From positions 1-35,564 of the forward strand of contig UZAE01012613.1 in the NCBI GenBank assembly GCA_900617975.1: DNA of 35,564 nt, in the 5' to 3' direction. Of this stretch, positions 23,101-34,100 are shown in pieces (the stretch's first letter is position 1; every line of letters starts with the position of its first letter). Source of the stretch: Rodentolepis nana. Lineage: Eukaryota > Platyhelminthes > Cestoda > Cyclophyllidea > Hymenolepididae. Under the pieces are notes generated by a model, which was not told where the DNA came from, made no database searches, and saw only the letters and a program-made list of their open reading frames with translations. The position numbers were made by a program, and so were the translations under genes.

Positions 23101-26100
23101 TTTCCATGCGGAATTGATTATGTGGCGAAGAAACATAGGTGGAGGCCTTTTAAGTTTTCTTGGAAGGTGGTAATTAGCTTCTAGCTTCGGTGAAAAGATC
23201 GGGGCTCCACTGTCAGCCAGCGATGGATAGCGTCGACTGAGATATGAACGCAATTCAATTGCAAAGATATCCTAGAAAGGTAAAACAACGAACACTTTAT
23301 TGCGTCACATTACAAACAGAAAGCAGAGATGATATTGCTTGAATAAGGTTACACAAATGAATACCTGTAACTTAACTTCAACTACACAGTAATTGGAGCA
23401 GTAGTAGTTATCAATCAGTCAGCAGAATGTTATTGAATGAATTTCGCTGAATGAAATTCTAACGTACTCGGACATGCTTCTACACAGAAAAAGTTACACA
23501 GAGAACTCCGAATCAGAAATGAAAATCGATGGAGTTCTACTATCTTCGAGGTGAATTCAAGGGAAGCGATATGAAAAATATATGGTTCTTAGATTACTCT
23601 ACTACAAATAGTGATCCAAGGAGGGCAAAGGGGAAGCGATTCGTAGAGCAAAGGTCTAGTCCGGGTTTTGAGGTGATAAGCATTTCATAGCTTAATAGTA
23701 GATGAGATATCAGACTAAAAGTTAACAAAATATGCGGGCTGCATAAAAAAACCTTAACAAGCTCGTGCAAAATTTACAAATCCAACAAGCTTGCAAGGTC
23801 AAAATGATATAAATCGGATAAAAAACGTATGGAAATCGCCGAATGAAGCTATCGACAAAAGAGAATACATGCATTATAGTATAGTCCTTATCGGTCACTT
23901 ACTTATGTTCTAAACGGACCCACGATATATTGCGAAATAATAGGACTTACATTAGATAAAAGCAGCTCAGACTCATTTAGAAAACGAGCCCATGAAGAGG
24001 GGTTAACGAGAATGTGAGAATTTCCAAAGAAAATGTTCGATAAAATGCGTATTTCATCGAGCTTCCTGTAAATAACCTAGGGAATTACATTCCCAGTATT
24101 GCGTGTACACAAAGCATTAAACACAGTACTGATTCCACATTTCTACGTATGAATAAGTATCTCTACGTAGGTCTAATAAGTCAAATCAGCTAACTCCACA
24201 GGATGTGAATGTGAATATTCGTGTTGGCTTTAGCAGTTTAATAAAATTCACCACCGATTTAAAAATTCTGACAAAAGCAACACACGATAGTAATGATTAA
24301 CAGGAGTTTACCCGTGATTCTATGGTTGTATCTCGAAGCGGAGTTGGAAACTACATATTATCAACAATTATAAATTTTACAATGAGTTCTTCCTTAACCC
24401 GAAAAATACCTCTTTAACTGCGTTATCATAGCTAGCAAGATGTCATTTCGATACTCATAGATTGCATAAATTCTACTTGACATAAAATTTTGTCTATTAC
24501 TGTGCATCAGTGGCCTGGTAATGACGTGATGTCGATATAAGTGCAACAAAAAAGTCCTTTCGATTTGCCCTCTGTTTTAAGAAGAGACAAATAAAAAAAC
24601 ATGAATTTAATCAACAATCTGTGAAGTCAAGACTTAAAAAGTGAACTTGGGAGCACTAAGTCATAGCATTTTCATTAGGTAGAGTGTGTATGCGATAATG
24701 ACAAATTCAAATTTGCGCGAATTCCGTTGAAACCTTGATTTTGAGCGCACGAAGTTCATTGTTTTCAGTATTGAAATGAATGCCACAACTATTAAGAGAA
24801 CTTTTCGAAAAGGACAGATAATGCAGGACAAAGGTAACACTTTCAGTAAATGATTTCCTGTTACTGAATTTAAAATTAACGCATGATTACCAATATGAAA
24901 CCAATATCGAGTTGTAATCTATTCAAGGCTACGTGAATTAAATACAAATGAGTTCTCTACTTTCAATGTCTCCCTTTCCACCTCAAATAAATCCCTTAAG
25001 CTGAAATATCTAATTAATGGTCGAGAAACTTTGAGCAAATTCGATCGGGTTCAAGAATACCAAAAGTGGAGCCGGGAATATAGGAAAAAAATGCAAACAA
25101 GTTCCATGCTCAGCAAACAACAACTGATTAGATTAAAACATGTTGCCTAGACCACATCAATAGAATAGTAAAGTTGTTCCGAACAATTAACCTAGAAATT
25201 TAACAAACTGAATAGCAAATAACCATAAACAGTAGTTGAATTTCTGACAAAGTAGTCTTCTTGTTACAAACATCAAATATGTAAGCAAAGTTAGAGTTTA
25301 GAAATATCGATAACCTCAAATTAATTTTTTTCAAGTGGGGTGTGCGATAGATTTACCTCCACGTGGTACACCCTGGGCAATGTATAATCATACGGCAAAA
25401 AAGTCTATTAACTGACAGTTGACTTCTCCCTTCAAACTATCATCACCCCACTGTATGCCATATTCGACCCCTTTCACAGTGTTCTAACTTTGTGTTTGTC
25501 TGTCTGTTTCTGTTACATCTGTGAATCATTATTCTGTCCCCCCTCTCGACCTTTTGTCACTTTGATGTTCCTCCTCTCTGTGAAGCCCGAAGTCAGCTAA
25601 ATGGCTAATAATAACTATCAAAACGCCTGCCATGTGAAATAAATTAATTTTTTTCAAGTAAACTGTGAAAAAGGTCTGTCCGATTCTTCAAAGTATTTAG
25701 TTCATATATCACATAAGAAAAGGAGAATTTCGAACTTAACAGACCAAAGCTAATTGAGAACAGGCAACAAGTTTTCGCAAAAAAACGACATAATTCGACT
25801 GGAATATCACTTATAAAACAACGTAATGGCCTGCAGTTTAGTAGACCAGTTTAAATTTGAAAAACAATAATAAAAAATGTTATCATATACACATCCAGCT
25901 GACTAGTTGAGTAACACACGTTACTGTGTGCTACAGATTTCTACACCGATGGGAACCCCGATAATGACATTGTACTAGTTTGAAAAGTGAACAACCATAA
26001 AGTTAACTCTTGTTTGAGCTATAACTGAACATCTGGCGAGCGGAATCCCTTGACAACATTAAAAAGAAAGGTTTTGGCAGCATCCTTAATGTAGAAAGGA

Positions 26101-29100
26101 GTAACATCCTGAACCTCTTCTAAAGTTACATCCCAAGTTTCCCACACTTACTTGGATCACAAATGTGCATCAATAAATACCATATTAGTAAAATCGAACT
26201 TTGCAAGCACATTGGTCGACCGGCACAAAAGCAATAAATAATATTCCTCAAATAAGACAAAATACTTACAGCTTCATCTCTTGGCACACACATTTGTTCC
26301 GTAAACCAATTAGTAAGAAAACCGCTGAGAGCATTCTGTAATGTGGATATTTGTCTGGGACACTGGTTAAGTAGCCCGAATGGCTCGGCACTGTCATTAA
26401 AGAAATTGCTGACGGCATCGACCATATAGGCAACAAGAGAGATAGCCAAGTCCAGGCGTGCTCTCACTGATAGCCAGTTGACAATTTCAAAAAGGCCAAA
26501 TGTATTAAAGAAGGAGACATCAGAAGTGTTGCGCATTGGCCACATCTGGAAGACAGCCTTGGATATGGGATTTGATCGAGAACCCAGAAGTAGGGCCATA
26601 GGGATTATGGGATCGCCTTGGAGACGAAGGATAACACTCAAGAGATTGAAGAAGGTATCTTGAGGAGAATTCGAACTCGTTAGTGGGGGGGATGTATCAT
26701 CACACCATGTCTCAATGAGCTTCATACATTGATGCAACAAGAGACTGCGTTGTAATCTACGTTCAGAATCAGTCAAATGGCTCTAAATACAACGAAAAGT
26801 AAAATTAAATAAAAAAATTAAAAATTTCAAGCCATTCATTTCAGCGTGACATACAGATGGACCCGTCCACACAGCCTGGAGAATTGCGTGTGAATTAGTG
26901 TGGGGCAAGAGAAGACGAGAAAAGGCCTTTTCAAGCATCTTCAGTTTCAAAGGAACCATTCCAGACTGAAAGGAAATACAATCAACAGATAGCATTAGAA
27001 CAGTGATTTACTCCAAACGGTGTAATAATATTTAATGCTACAAAAATCCCAAAGTATTGGAGGGACATAAACAACGTTTAAGATGTCCTTATGGCTGCAA
27101 TTTGAATAAAAAGCTCTCAGAGAGTTAACGTAACTTAACTACAAAACGAGTGATGTGGAATACTATCATGGGAAAAATAGTGATATATAAAGGGCTTGGC
27201 CTAATATGCTTGTAATAAAATCTTAAACATAGCCAATAGAATATAATGAATTTTAAACTGCATGAAGAATCTACAAGTTCGCTTGAATTTGAACTTAAAT
27301 TTATCAAGAGGATCAAGTCAGAAAATGGGGAACGGATAGATAAATAGTAGCTATGTCGACTAAATGTTAAAATATCACGAATTTAAATGTGAAGGCTGTT
27401 CAAGAAATCAACGCCACCGTAGCATACATTTAAGAGACTGAACAGCTTCACTGATTACAGTTAGGTAACAGGTGGAAGCAGTTCTCTTCAACAGACTTTG
27501 AACTCCTTCCATCTACAATAACGACTATAGCAATTCTAAAGATAATTTAGGAAAGGGTTTAGCAATGTTAATTTTAGGAAAGTGCACTGCAGAACCTTAC
27601 TAGTGAGAGATTCAAATTGATCCAGTGGGATTATCTTTTGTGTTCAATGCGTGCCCATCGTTAAGAAACGAACTTGTGTTCCCTAGCAAGATAATATATA
27701 CACACGTCTACCAATGCGCCGATTTTAAAAGAAACCTTAACTGAAAAAGTTAAAAACGAACCTAATATGGGGAAAACCATTAACTTTAATAGAATAGCTA
27801 ATACGGGTATAGCCAGTATTTCTGCGCAAAAGCATGTAACAAAAGAAGGGCTTGGCTTACAGTTGAAAGCAAAGTAGCCGTGACAATATCCGGAGAATAT
27901 TTAAGTCCTTCCTCTATAAGAATGCGGGCCTGGTTAAAATATCCAAGCGTAGAGATTCGAAGCACGGCCGCAACAAAATCTGGACATTTCCTAGAAAACA
28001 GAACGTAAGTTTTATAAGATTACATATTATACCAAATTAGTATCATTGGTGTTTTTTCCTCTCCGGCGGCCAATTTGAGTCCACTTAAATGATGTACAGA
28101 AGTGTTTAAAGGGAGAACAATTAAATCTGGATTGGCGACACATTGTTGAAACAGCGAAAGTTGTCCTGCAACATTTATCCACGAACGATAGAACATCTCT
28201 AGGGGTACCTCTTGTAGATTGTGAGTTTCATAGACAAGGAAACGTTTCAATACGGAAAGGCCTATGTGATCAGAGACGTAAAAATTTGAGCAATCAAGGG
28301 CTTCGATAACCTAAGTAGAAAGGAAAATACTCAAATCAATGCAATCTACTTATATATATTAAGTAGAAGGGATAAAAAACTACTTGAGAAGCGGTGAGGT
28401 CAAAGTTCATTCGGTGTACCCAGTCGAGGAAAGTATCTACAGGCCATCCGCCAACTGTCGATTCCACTGGAACGTTCTCAGGAAAGTTCTTGCCAATCGA
28501 ACGAAGGAAGCGGATAAACTGCTCAGAAGTAAGACAAGATTTGGCATCAGGGGTTGGCCCGATCATTACACAGAGGCATTTGGCCACAAAGTTTGCGGTA
28601 ACATCGGATGGATAAAATTGACTGAAGAGACCATTAGCAGCTTGAGAACTGATATGGAATAAAGATCATTAACTATAGTTACGAGAAAGAAATAGAGATA
28701 AAAGTGGATAACGTACGTTGATAGCGACATTCCACCAAGATCTTCAAATGCATCAGCTAGGAGATAATCAATTGATGACTGACCAACATCTTCGCTTGAC
28801 AATGAACCCGTGAAAGATTTCAGGTAAGTGGAAGAAATGAGAAAGTAATCCTCATAGCAACTGGGGTTTCCCTCGTCCTCATTAGAATCTGGTGAACTTG
28901 ATAAAGGCGTCATGGTTATAGGCAAAGTAGCTACAGACTTTGCTCCTGGTTAAAAAGGAGAGAACCACGATTATTAATTGATATTCATTTGGAATAATAA
29001 TAACTTTCTAATCAATCAATAAGAAATTTATCAACACCTTTAGTGAAAGCCTTTTTTAAAGAGGAAATATGAAGATCCCTCTAAATTTAATATCATTAGC

Positions 29101-31118
29101 TAATTCCGATCAACATGACTTCAACGCAACTTTAATTGAGTGGACGTCGATAGGGACTTATGTAAGGTTTGCGGCCACGAGCCGAGGACCATGGACACGT
29201 AATGAATTATTTGGTTAATTGTATCCAATAGGAGAAGCTGATAGAATTCGAGATTCACATCAAAGAAGCTAATAGGAAGCCTTCTCTCAATCCCATTAAT
29301 GATAAAGACATTCCATTATGGGATTTGTAACTATTTAAGGAAGACAAAAAAACGTTTTTACAGATTGACTGATAACGAACTAGAAACAGGAGCTCATCAA
29401 TCTGTTTCTGCATTTCATAACAGAACAAACATTGCAGGCAAATAAGATGTTACAAAAGTACAAGCATTTAACTACTTTATCATAGCTGAAGCGTAGGCAA
29501 CTTCTAGCAGATCTAAGTTCTCCATAACTAAGTCAAAAAATATCTCCCAACTAACTAGCTTGTATTTACATATTAGTGAGTGCTCATTACTATTAAAATG
29601 AAAATAATTGATTTGTGAAATATATGGATGCGAAAACTCAAAAAAATACTGACCGTCATTCCAGAAAATAAACTTTAGGCGTTAAACTCCATCCAATAAC
29701 CTTCAAAAGAAAGTTCATATAGGACTTATCAAGCTGCGTAGACATATTTGGTTAGTCACATCTTAATCCGAACTTCTTCCAATAAGCTTCACGTGGAAAG
29801 AAGTACACCATCAAATCCAAATTTCGCTTACGGTATGTACTTTAACTGACGTTATGGGACTTAAATTATTCATAAATCCATAATCCATAAAATAATAAAA
29901 CGAGAAAATTTTTAAAATTGACCATAACAACCATATAGAAAAAGATGCTCAATAATAAATCATGCCATTAAATCAACCTGCATGAACGTGTCAGCAAGCA
30001 ATTCATATATATACGAATATACGTTAAGGATAGGTTATAGTTTACCTACCTTGGATTAAACTTTGGAAATATATGTCAAAAGAGGAGATTGAAGTCATAA
30101 ATTACCTTTGTACAAAGCTGCAACAAGTTTCAAAGAGGAAAGATCCGAATCGAAAGACAAACGTAGTTGAACCAACATGAAATGAAAACGTTCAGAACCA
30201 AGATCGGAAAACAATTCCGCTCCCAATTTTGTCAATACCCTCTCATTGTCTAAAAAAGATAAGCGATGGCCCCACAATAAGAAGAATGAAATTGAAAAAA
30301 AACTAAATTTCTGCACACTTACAATTATTTGAGTAAATTGAGAGTTTAGAACGAAACCAAATAGCAATCGATTGTTGCAATTCAACAAAAGTTGAACGAG
30401 TGAGTGAAAGACCCAGAGAAAGTCCAGTGGTATGAGGCAGAGCCTCGATTAAATTTTCAAGAAACGAAACTAAAGCAATTTTTGAAGGAGATGATGTTCC
30501 AGTTTCCTTTAAAGAATAGTCTAAAATTAATTATTATATACCTTCACATTTTTAAGGAAAAATCTGAAAGCGTAGCAAAAGAGCGAATTAAAATTTGGCT
30601 TGGCACATAGTTTGTGTAACTCATTAATGAGGTTGGATATCTAGAATGAAAGTAACGATTTATTGTGCTTAAACAAATTTTCCAAACCTGGGAGGAATCT
30701 TTGGAAAAGTTTTCGCTATCACAACAACGATGAAAATCTACATTCAAAAATAAACAACGCAACAAAATGTGTTCAAAAGAGCTTGAATTTCGAGCACGAA
30801 TCTAAAAGGAAAAATACATAAAATATGGTAATTGAAACTAATAATTTATTCATGTGATTTAAGACAGGCACAACAACATTGAAGACAAGCTAATCCAAAT
30901 AGTTACATTAAATGCATATAAGTATATTAGAATTAGCTTGCAAGCAAAAGGTAACAAAGTCATTTATGAATTTTAGATAATAATTGACATTTTAGTCACT
31001 ATTACCATCATACCTGGTTAATTTCTGCGTAAGCTGCTGAGTTATTCTTGTCATTCATTAATGACACCAGATAGTCTATCTGAGCGATAGAGGAGGACAG
31101 ACATTCTCCTCTAATCAT
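11145..31118 (-). CDS. CNOT1: CNOT1, CCR4-NOT complex subunit 1 (full gene model, 21 coding exons)
   Basis: CNOT1 is the cytoplasmic scaffold that brings the CCR4/CAF1 deadenylases, CNOT9 and CNOT2/CNOT3 to target mRNAs. Exons: 31014-31118, 30688-30801, 30542-30640, 30323-30506, 30106-30249, 28717-28945, 28384-28648, 28033-28310, 27861-27990, 26855-26965, 26270-26782, 23093-23271, 21176-21365, 19471-19862, 19270-19401, 17956-18034, 17805-17894, 16435-16791, 16035-16355, 11288-15969, 11145-11169. All junctions are GT-AG and phases agree, giving about 2872 residues (human 2376). Domains: N-terminal HEAT (1-850), tristetraprolin-binding MIF4G (about 898-1048), CAF1-binding MIF4G (about 1079-1304), DUF3819 (about 1604-1770), NOT1 C-terminal domain (about 2430-2860). 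The extra length is mostly low-complexity linker. Two introns hold SINE-like insertions in antisense orientation. Exon ends come from sequence and homology only; without transcripts some could be off by a few codons. Confidence 0.93.
11288..15969 (-). CDS. CNOT1: CNOT1 exon 20: Q/A-rich linker, DUF3819, NOT1 C-terminal domain
   Basis: A 4682-nt exon. It starts IEMLFKEF right after KFE, as in human KFEIEVLCK. A linker with glutamine and alanine runs (15340-15840) leads to the CNOT9-binding DUF3819, recognised by VAVSTTDSLAKKDHAF (human IAMTTCEQIVRKDFAL). A second glutamine-rich stretch lies at 14195-14245. The middle region carries NEFDLW and AIMDWGLFDS. The NOT1 domain carries LLHFLRPARMPRF, IQLRNLVISS, GRYLLLNCIANQLRY, NSHTCYFSC and ERLIVNRPHPFGLL, close to human CNOT1. 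A K/A-rich insertion of about 70 residues interrupts it at 11745-11980. The upstream intron is 65 nt. Confidence 0.97.
16035..16791 (-). CDS. CNOT1: CNOT1 exons 18-19: CAF1/CNOT7-binding MIF4G domain
   Basis: Exon 18 (16435-16791, 119 codons) begins with a glutamine- and methionine-rich stretch, then IVFTVNNVDRSNTNLKCKEL, matching human [20 protein letters not shown]. Exon 19 (16035-16355, 107 codons) carries YLKNLGRFLGMLTLARNRP and YVIPFVSQVLK, matching human LLKNLGHWLGMITLAKNKP and YVVPFVAKVLE. This MIF4G fold is the docking site for the CAF1-family deadenylase. Both exons start and end in phase 0; the intron between them is 79 nt. Confidence 0.96.
17805..17894 (-). CDS. CNOT1: CNOT1 exon 17: linker between the two MIF4G domains
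   Basis: Thirty codons, phase 0 at both ends, with a clean tctag acceptor and gtaagt donor. The polar, histidine- and proline-containing sequence shows no domain and sits where animal CNOT1 has a low-complexity linker. Confidence 0.8.
17956..19862 (-). CDS. CNOT1: CNOT1 exons 14-16: tristetraprolin-binding MIF4G domain
   Basis: Exon 14 (19471-19862) carries EDRQVNGFFHNLLQG and a helical run ending LAGLVNQ. It aligns with human EIDDEANSYFQRIYN and the region ending FGGIIEKGLV. Exon 15 (19270-19401) continues LPVTLLSSLWTALLGRLYQF, and exon 16 (17956-18034) ends TSAIIRCHAFKQFPPDLRE, matching human CQHLASISHFMQFPHHLQE. Phases (0, 2, 2, 0) close correctly. In animals this module binds tristetraprolin and other mRNA-specific recruiters; it is absent from the paralog. 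A possible alternative last exon lies in the intron between exons 15 and 16. Confidence 0.92.
18560..18767 (-). CDS. Possible alternative last exon of CNOT1 (or intron-nested relic)
   Basis: Inside the 1235-nt intron after exon 15, a ctag acceptor at 18768-18769 opens a frame that joins in phase to exon 15 (AC|A). It reads MNDDWNPSKLWGRLIRM onward for 68 codons to TGA at 18560-18562. Composition is richer in GC than the surrounding intron. If used it would yield a CNOT1 ending inside the tristetraprolin-binding domain and lacking all deadenylase-binding parts. No close polyadenylation signal was seen, so this stays a candidate. Confidence 0.25.
20543..20846 (+). mobile_element. SINE-like retroposon, copy 2, in CNOT1 intron 13
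   Basis: A 304-bp element starts GGGGTGTGCAATAG and ends TTTGAAATAAATA. It is flanked by a 15-bp target-site duplication with one mismatch (TATATAATTAGGTCC at 20528-20542 and TATATGATTAGGTCC at 20847-20861). It holds a long C run with one unresolved base at 20756. Variable-length duplication and an AT-rich tail indicate insertion by LINE-type target-primed reverse transcription. It is antisense to CNOT1. Confidence 0.85.
21176..21365 (-). CDS. CNOT1: CNOT1 exon 13: end of the N-terminal HEAT region
   Basis: One base completes the serine codon begun by exon 12, then EGSVNVSPRVQAETAQTLEF and a helical, then serine/asparagine-rich tail to phase 0. The first part aligns with human AGSVSQELSETILTMV, the last helices before the low-complexity segment. 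The acceptor is ttttag, the donor gtaggt. Confidence 0.88.
21366..23092 (-). other. CNOT1 intron 12 (1727 nt) with a GC-elevated block
   Basis: Exons 12 and 13 on either side join in phase, so no coding exon is needed here. A stretch at about 22141-22450 is clearly richer in GC than the rest (34 of 60 bases at 22141-22200). An open frame crosses it on the minus strand at 22270-22530 without any recognisable family. Confidence 0.6.
23093..23271 (-). CDS. CNOT1: CNOT1 exon 12: N-terminal HEAT region
   Basis: This exon encodes DIFAIELRSYLSRRYPSLAD, matching human [20 protein letters not shown], and a PPPMFLRHIINSAWKAI block matching PPETLATMLACLQAC. It joins exon 11 in phase 0 and exon 13 in phase 2. 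The acceptor is ttctag, the donor gtaatc. Confidence 0.9.
25337..25640 (+). mobile_element. SINE-like retroposon, copy 3, in CNOT1 intron 11
   Basis: A 304-bp element starts GGGGTGTGCGATAG and ends GTGAAAT. It is flanked by a perfect 19-bp target-site duplication, AAATTAATTTTTTTCAAGT, at 25318-25336 and 25641-25659. The intact duplication implies a fairly recent insertion. It is antisense to the host gene, like copy 2. No RNA polymerase III A and B boxes are evident inside this unit. Confidence 0.9.
26019..26108 (-). CDS. Candidate cassette or alternative last exon of CNOT1
   Basis: After a ggttcag acceptor, a phase-0 frame reads DVTPFYIKDAAKTFLF and on to a TAG at 26019-26021. It can join exon 11. 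A weak donor (gttcag after 26031) would make it a 26-codon in-frame cassette. The segment resembles human [15 protein letters not shown], the same place covered by exon 12, so it could be a duplicated exon. Exon 11 also joins exon 12 directly, so this piece is optional. Confidence 0.3.
   Translation of the reverse strand, partial: DVTPFYIKDAAKTFLFNVVKGFRSPDVQL
26270..26782 (-). CDS. CNOT1: CNOT1 exon 11: N-terminal HEAT region
   Basis: One hundred seventy-one codons, phase 0 at both ends, from SHLTDSERRLQRSLLLHQCM to CVPRDEA. Matches to human include [20 protein letters not shown] in the first helices and KWLTDKIREHGE near the end (here FLTNWFTEQMCV). The donor is gtaagta; translation read through it meets a stop at 26126-26128. 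Confidence 0.92.
26855..28945 (-). CDS. CNOT1: CNOT1 exons 6-10: N-terminal HEAT region
   Basis: Exons 28717-28945, 28384-28648, 28033-28310, 27861-27990 and 26855-26965, with introns of 68, 73, 42 and 895 nt. Recognisable blocks: IDYLLADAFEDLGG (human SSLADFMQEVGYGF), WPVDTFLDWVHRMNFDL (human WNVEVLIDVLKELNPSL), VPLEMFYRSWINVAGQLSLF (human [20 protein letters not shown]), WKCPDFVAAVLRISTLGYFN (human [20 protein letters not shown]) and LPHTNSHAILQAVW (human GNHPNSAIILHYAW). This solenoid is the docking surface for CNOT10/CNOT11 in animals. Confidence 0.93.
28946..30105 (-). other. CNOT1 intron 5 (1160 nt)
   Basis: AT-rich intronic sequence. No exon, repeat copy or open frame that I can support. 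Confidence 0.7.
30106..31118 (-). CDS. CNOT1: CNOT1 exons 1-5: amino terminus
   Basis: Exons 31014-31118, 30688-30801, 30542-30640, 30323-30506 and 30106-30249. The ATG at 31116-31118 has an in-frame TAA 21 nt upstream. The start encodes CLSSSIAQIDYLVSLMNDKN, matching human [20 protein letters not shown]. Exon 2 carries LLRCLFLNVDFH (human LLRCLFSHVDFS) and exon 3 carries KLCAKPNFNSL (human LLITKPNFIST). Introns are 212, 47, 35 and 73 nt; the 35-nt intron after exon 3 is near the lower limit for spliceosomal introns. The exon 4 acceptor (ttaaag) is weak but is the only one keeping phase. Confidence 0.92.
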
Positions 31119-34100
31119 CACCAGATGCTGACCAAGTTATTCAAGGAGGGAGCGTGCTTTGATGAAACTTTAAACTATAAAGACTGTTTAATAGAGTATA
31201 AATTAAATAACCACTAATTGTGTATAAAAAAATAATAAAAATTTTGTTCTATTACATTCACGTGGATAAATTTTAATTGTATGAAATTTTTTCTAAACTG
31301 CACTTATTTACTATGAGCCATATATCAATTCCGCCTAAAATTGTGGATAAATTTAATTTTAAATTATTTCATTGAAGTTTGGTTTCGGTAAATATAGAAT
31401 ATAACACCTTGAGTTATATCATTTCAAAATGGTCTTCTGATCTAAGAAGATATTACTGTTACTGCCATTATATGAATGCAAATTTCGAGAAGTATTTTGC
31501 GTGTGAGGTTGTGCAATCAATTTAAATCGCAGAACTTTCTCATTAATCTTCTTAAGAGAACTTTCTTCTTTCGTGTAATTTTTATTTTAAATGATGGTTT
31601 GTTGGATTTCTACACTAATAAGCCTTGCCTAAGGCATATTGATCTTTTAGGCAAAATCTTCAATTTAGAGATGGCTCCCATTGTTAATAGCCTTACCTCA
31701 AAGATATGAAGGAGCAGGCGTATGATGGACAAAAATTTAGTTAGGCTGTCTGCTGAATTGCATGTGATGTTGACTTGAAGCTTGATCATTAAGAAATGCT
31801 TGGGTATGAAAACTCAGTGAAGACTATGAATTCTTGACTGGACAAGAGATCGTTGCATTCGCGACCGCATTTGCTCTCAAGTGCGATCAGCAACACCTCT
31901 GCGTGTTTCTGAATATCTGAGAGGACAAGGAATTTTTCGTTCAGCCTTGCCAGCTAGTGTTCCAAACAGGATTTTTCACTAATGAAATCCGTAATTCAAC
32001 CAGTTTACACAGTCTCTAATGGAACTTGAAATGTGAATGTAATTCTACTCTCGATAACTTTTAAAACCTATGTCAGATTAAGATTATGTTCCCTCAAAAA
32101 ATAGATATGTTCTGATTGTAATTTGACAAACTTTGAATGAATTTATTATCATCCTTCATAATTCGATTTACACAAAAATTTCACTTCAACCTATGTAACT
32201 ACCACTTTCCACGTTGATTTTTTTCGCTTTATATTTGTTAGCTTTCCTGAACTTTGAAATCCCCATTACCTTCCTCTATTCCATAATCACTCTATTGTAC
32301 AACCTCTTCCAGAGATTTCTATACACACATAAAGTTGCTAAACGTACCATTCGTTGTAGTTGACGTAGTTGACTAGGTCCAAAGTTTCATTTGACTATGC
32401 CGTCACAGCTTGGTTTTAAAGGCACCAATTACTATTGATATATATATTGATGTTCTTGAGTAATTTTGCTGATCAATATTTGCTTACGTTTTCCAAATGC
32501 ACCGTGCTGTTTAACCAAACTACGCTTTCTCTCCAGGTTTAAACCATTCCTCACTTACATACGTGACAACTACGAGAATGAATGAAGATCGAAACCTACC
32601 GAAATCATAGGGGAGGATGACCCGTACCAGGATGATTCGCACTAACACTAATAATAAGATACGTTGTACAAACAGGAAACAATGAAGGGCTTGTTAAGCA
32701 ATGCTGACTGAGAGGTCTCTGCTTACGCCCCTATACGGCAGGTGGCAAGGCCACGCCATTGAATCTGTCAGAGTGAGCATGAGATTTCTTTGTTTAGCCA
32801 TGAATATAAATATATGAAAAATTACACCCATCTTCCTTAGCATTCAAACGTTTCAATTTACTTTTGATGGATCAAGTCTTAATCAACATAAAACCTTACA
32901 ATCAAATAGGTAAGTCATTGAACATTTGATACAAGAACTAAATATGGGAAAAAACAAAAGAATATTAGACTTTGCAAGAAATTTATTTTGTATATAATTA
33001 TGCCTCGGTTATTAACAAAAAAAACAGAGATGAAACCTTAACACTGCTTTCTCTTAGAAACGTTTAGCATAAATTTGCTCTTAAATAACAGTAACACAGA
33101 ACATATAAACTGAAAAACTCTGGAAAACTACCAGCTTGCTTGGTCATTAAATACAATCAATGTTATTCTATGGTACATAAACTCAATTGCTAATTTTCTG
33201 AGACGTTTTTGCACACACACACACCGCGCTTTCGGGAATATTCTAGTGGTAATGAAATTTCTTTGGCAGGAGTTGATAAAAATGTGCGGTTCACTATTAT
33301 TTGCATGAGAATTCATCTTAGAATCCGCTTCCTTGAGTTTTACATAAGCCAAGTTGCAGCGTCTATTGATTGATAACTGACTTCAAGTCTTCACTCATGA
33401 CCCCACTTGCTCTACACAGGATCAGTATCACGGCCACACTACCCAAACTGTCAGAGTACACTTGAAGTTCTTCTATTAACTTTGGTGGCGTTAGATTAGC
33501 CAAAATGGTGGAAGACTAATTTGAATCACACAACAACGATTTGCTTATTTAACAAGCATACCTCATGTTAAAGAAAACGTATTGACTACTTAAACCTGGT
33601 TAACATTTCTTAATTCTAAAAGCCGAGTTGTTTTAGAAAAGCCCCGTCTTTAGAGGTAATGAGATTGCACTATGTACTTCAATATCGATTTGGTTCCCTA
33701 GCTGACTTGTCCTATCAACTGCCTAGAAGCGCATCCTAGTGGGTTTCTGTTGGTAAACAAGAAGCTATGCGTCGTATCTCAATCTTGGGAGCCTTCCAGT
33801 GTTTCCTGCCAGGACTAATGACGTTGCAACTAATTCAAAGGAATGTAGAAGATCCACCAGCTTTCTAGAAGGGTTTGACATGACTTTACCGTCAAGCATT
33901 TTAACGTTCTGTCAACATCACACCCTAATATTGTTCACTAAATCATCGTGAATTGATAAATCTCAGCATATGCCCCCTTCTCCTTAATCTGTGCGTAATA
34001 AATTTCAGATGAAATGGCGTTATCTCAAAAATTTTTTAAAATGAATTGTAGTTTGAAACCTACTATTATGGCGCCGTAACTGTACATTATGGGTGCTTTT

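Larger units (their letters stand above)
23272..26269 (-). other. CNOT1 intron 11 (2998 nt), the largest intron
   Basis: It contains the SINE-like copy 3 at 25337-25640 and the candidate cassette or alternative last exon at 26019-26108. The remainder is AT-rich and shows no other feature I can support. Confidence 0.7.

Noticed and set aside
31476..31709. Plus-strand open frame of 77 codons upstream of CNOT1
   Set aside because: No family signature, AT-biased composition and no sign of adjoining exons.
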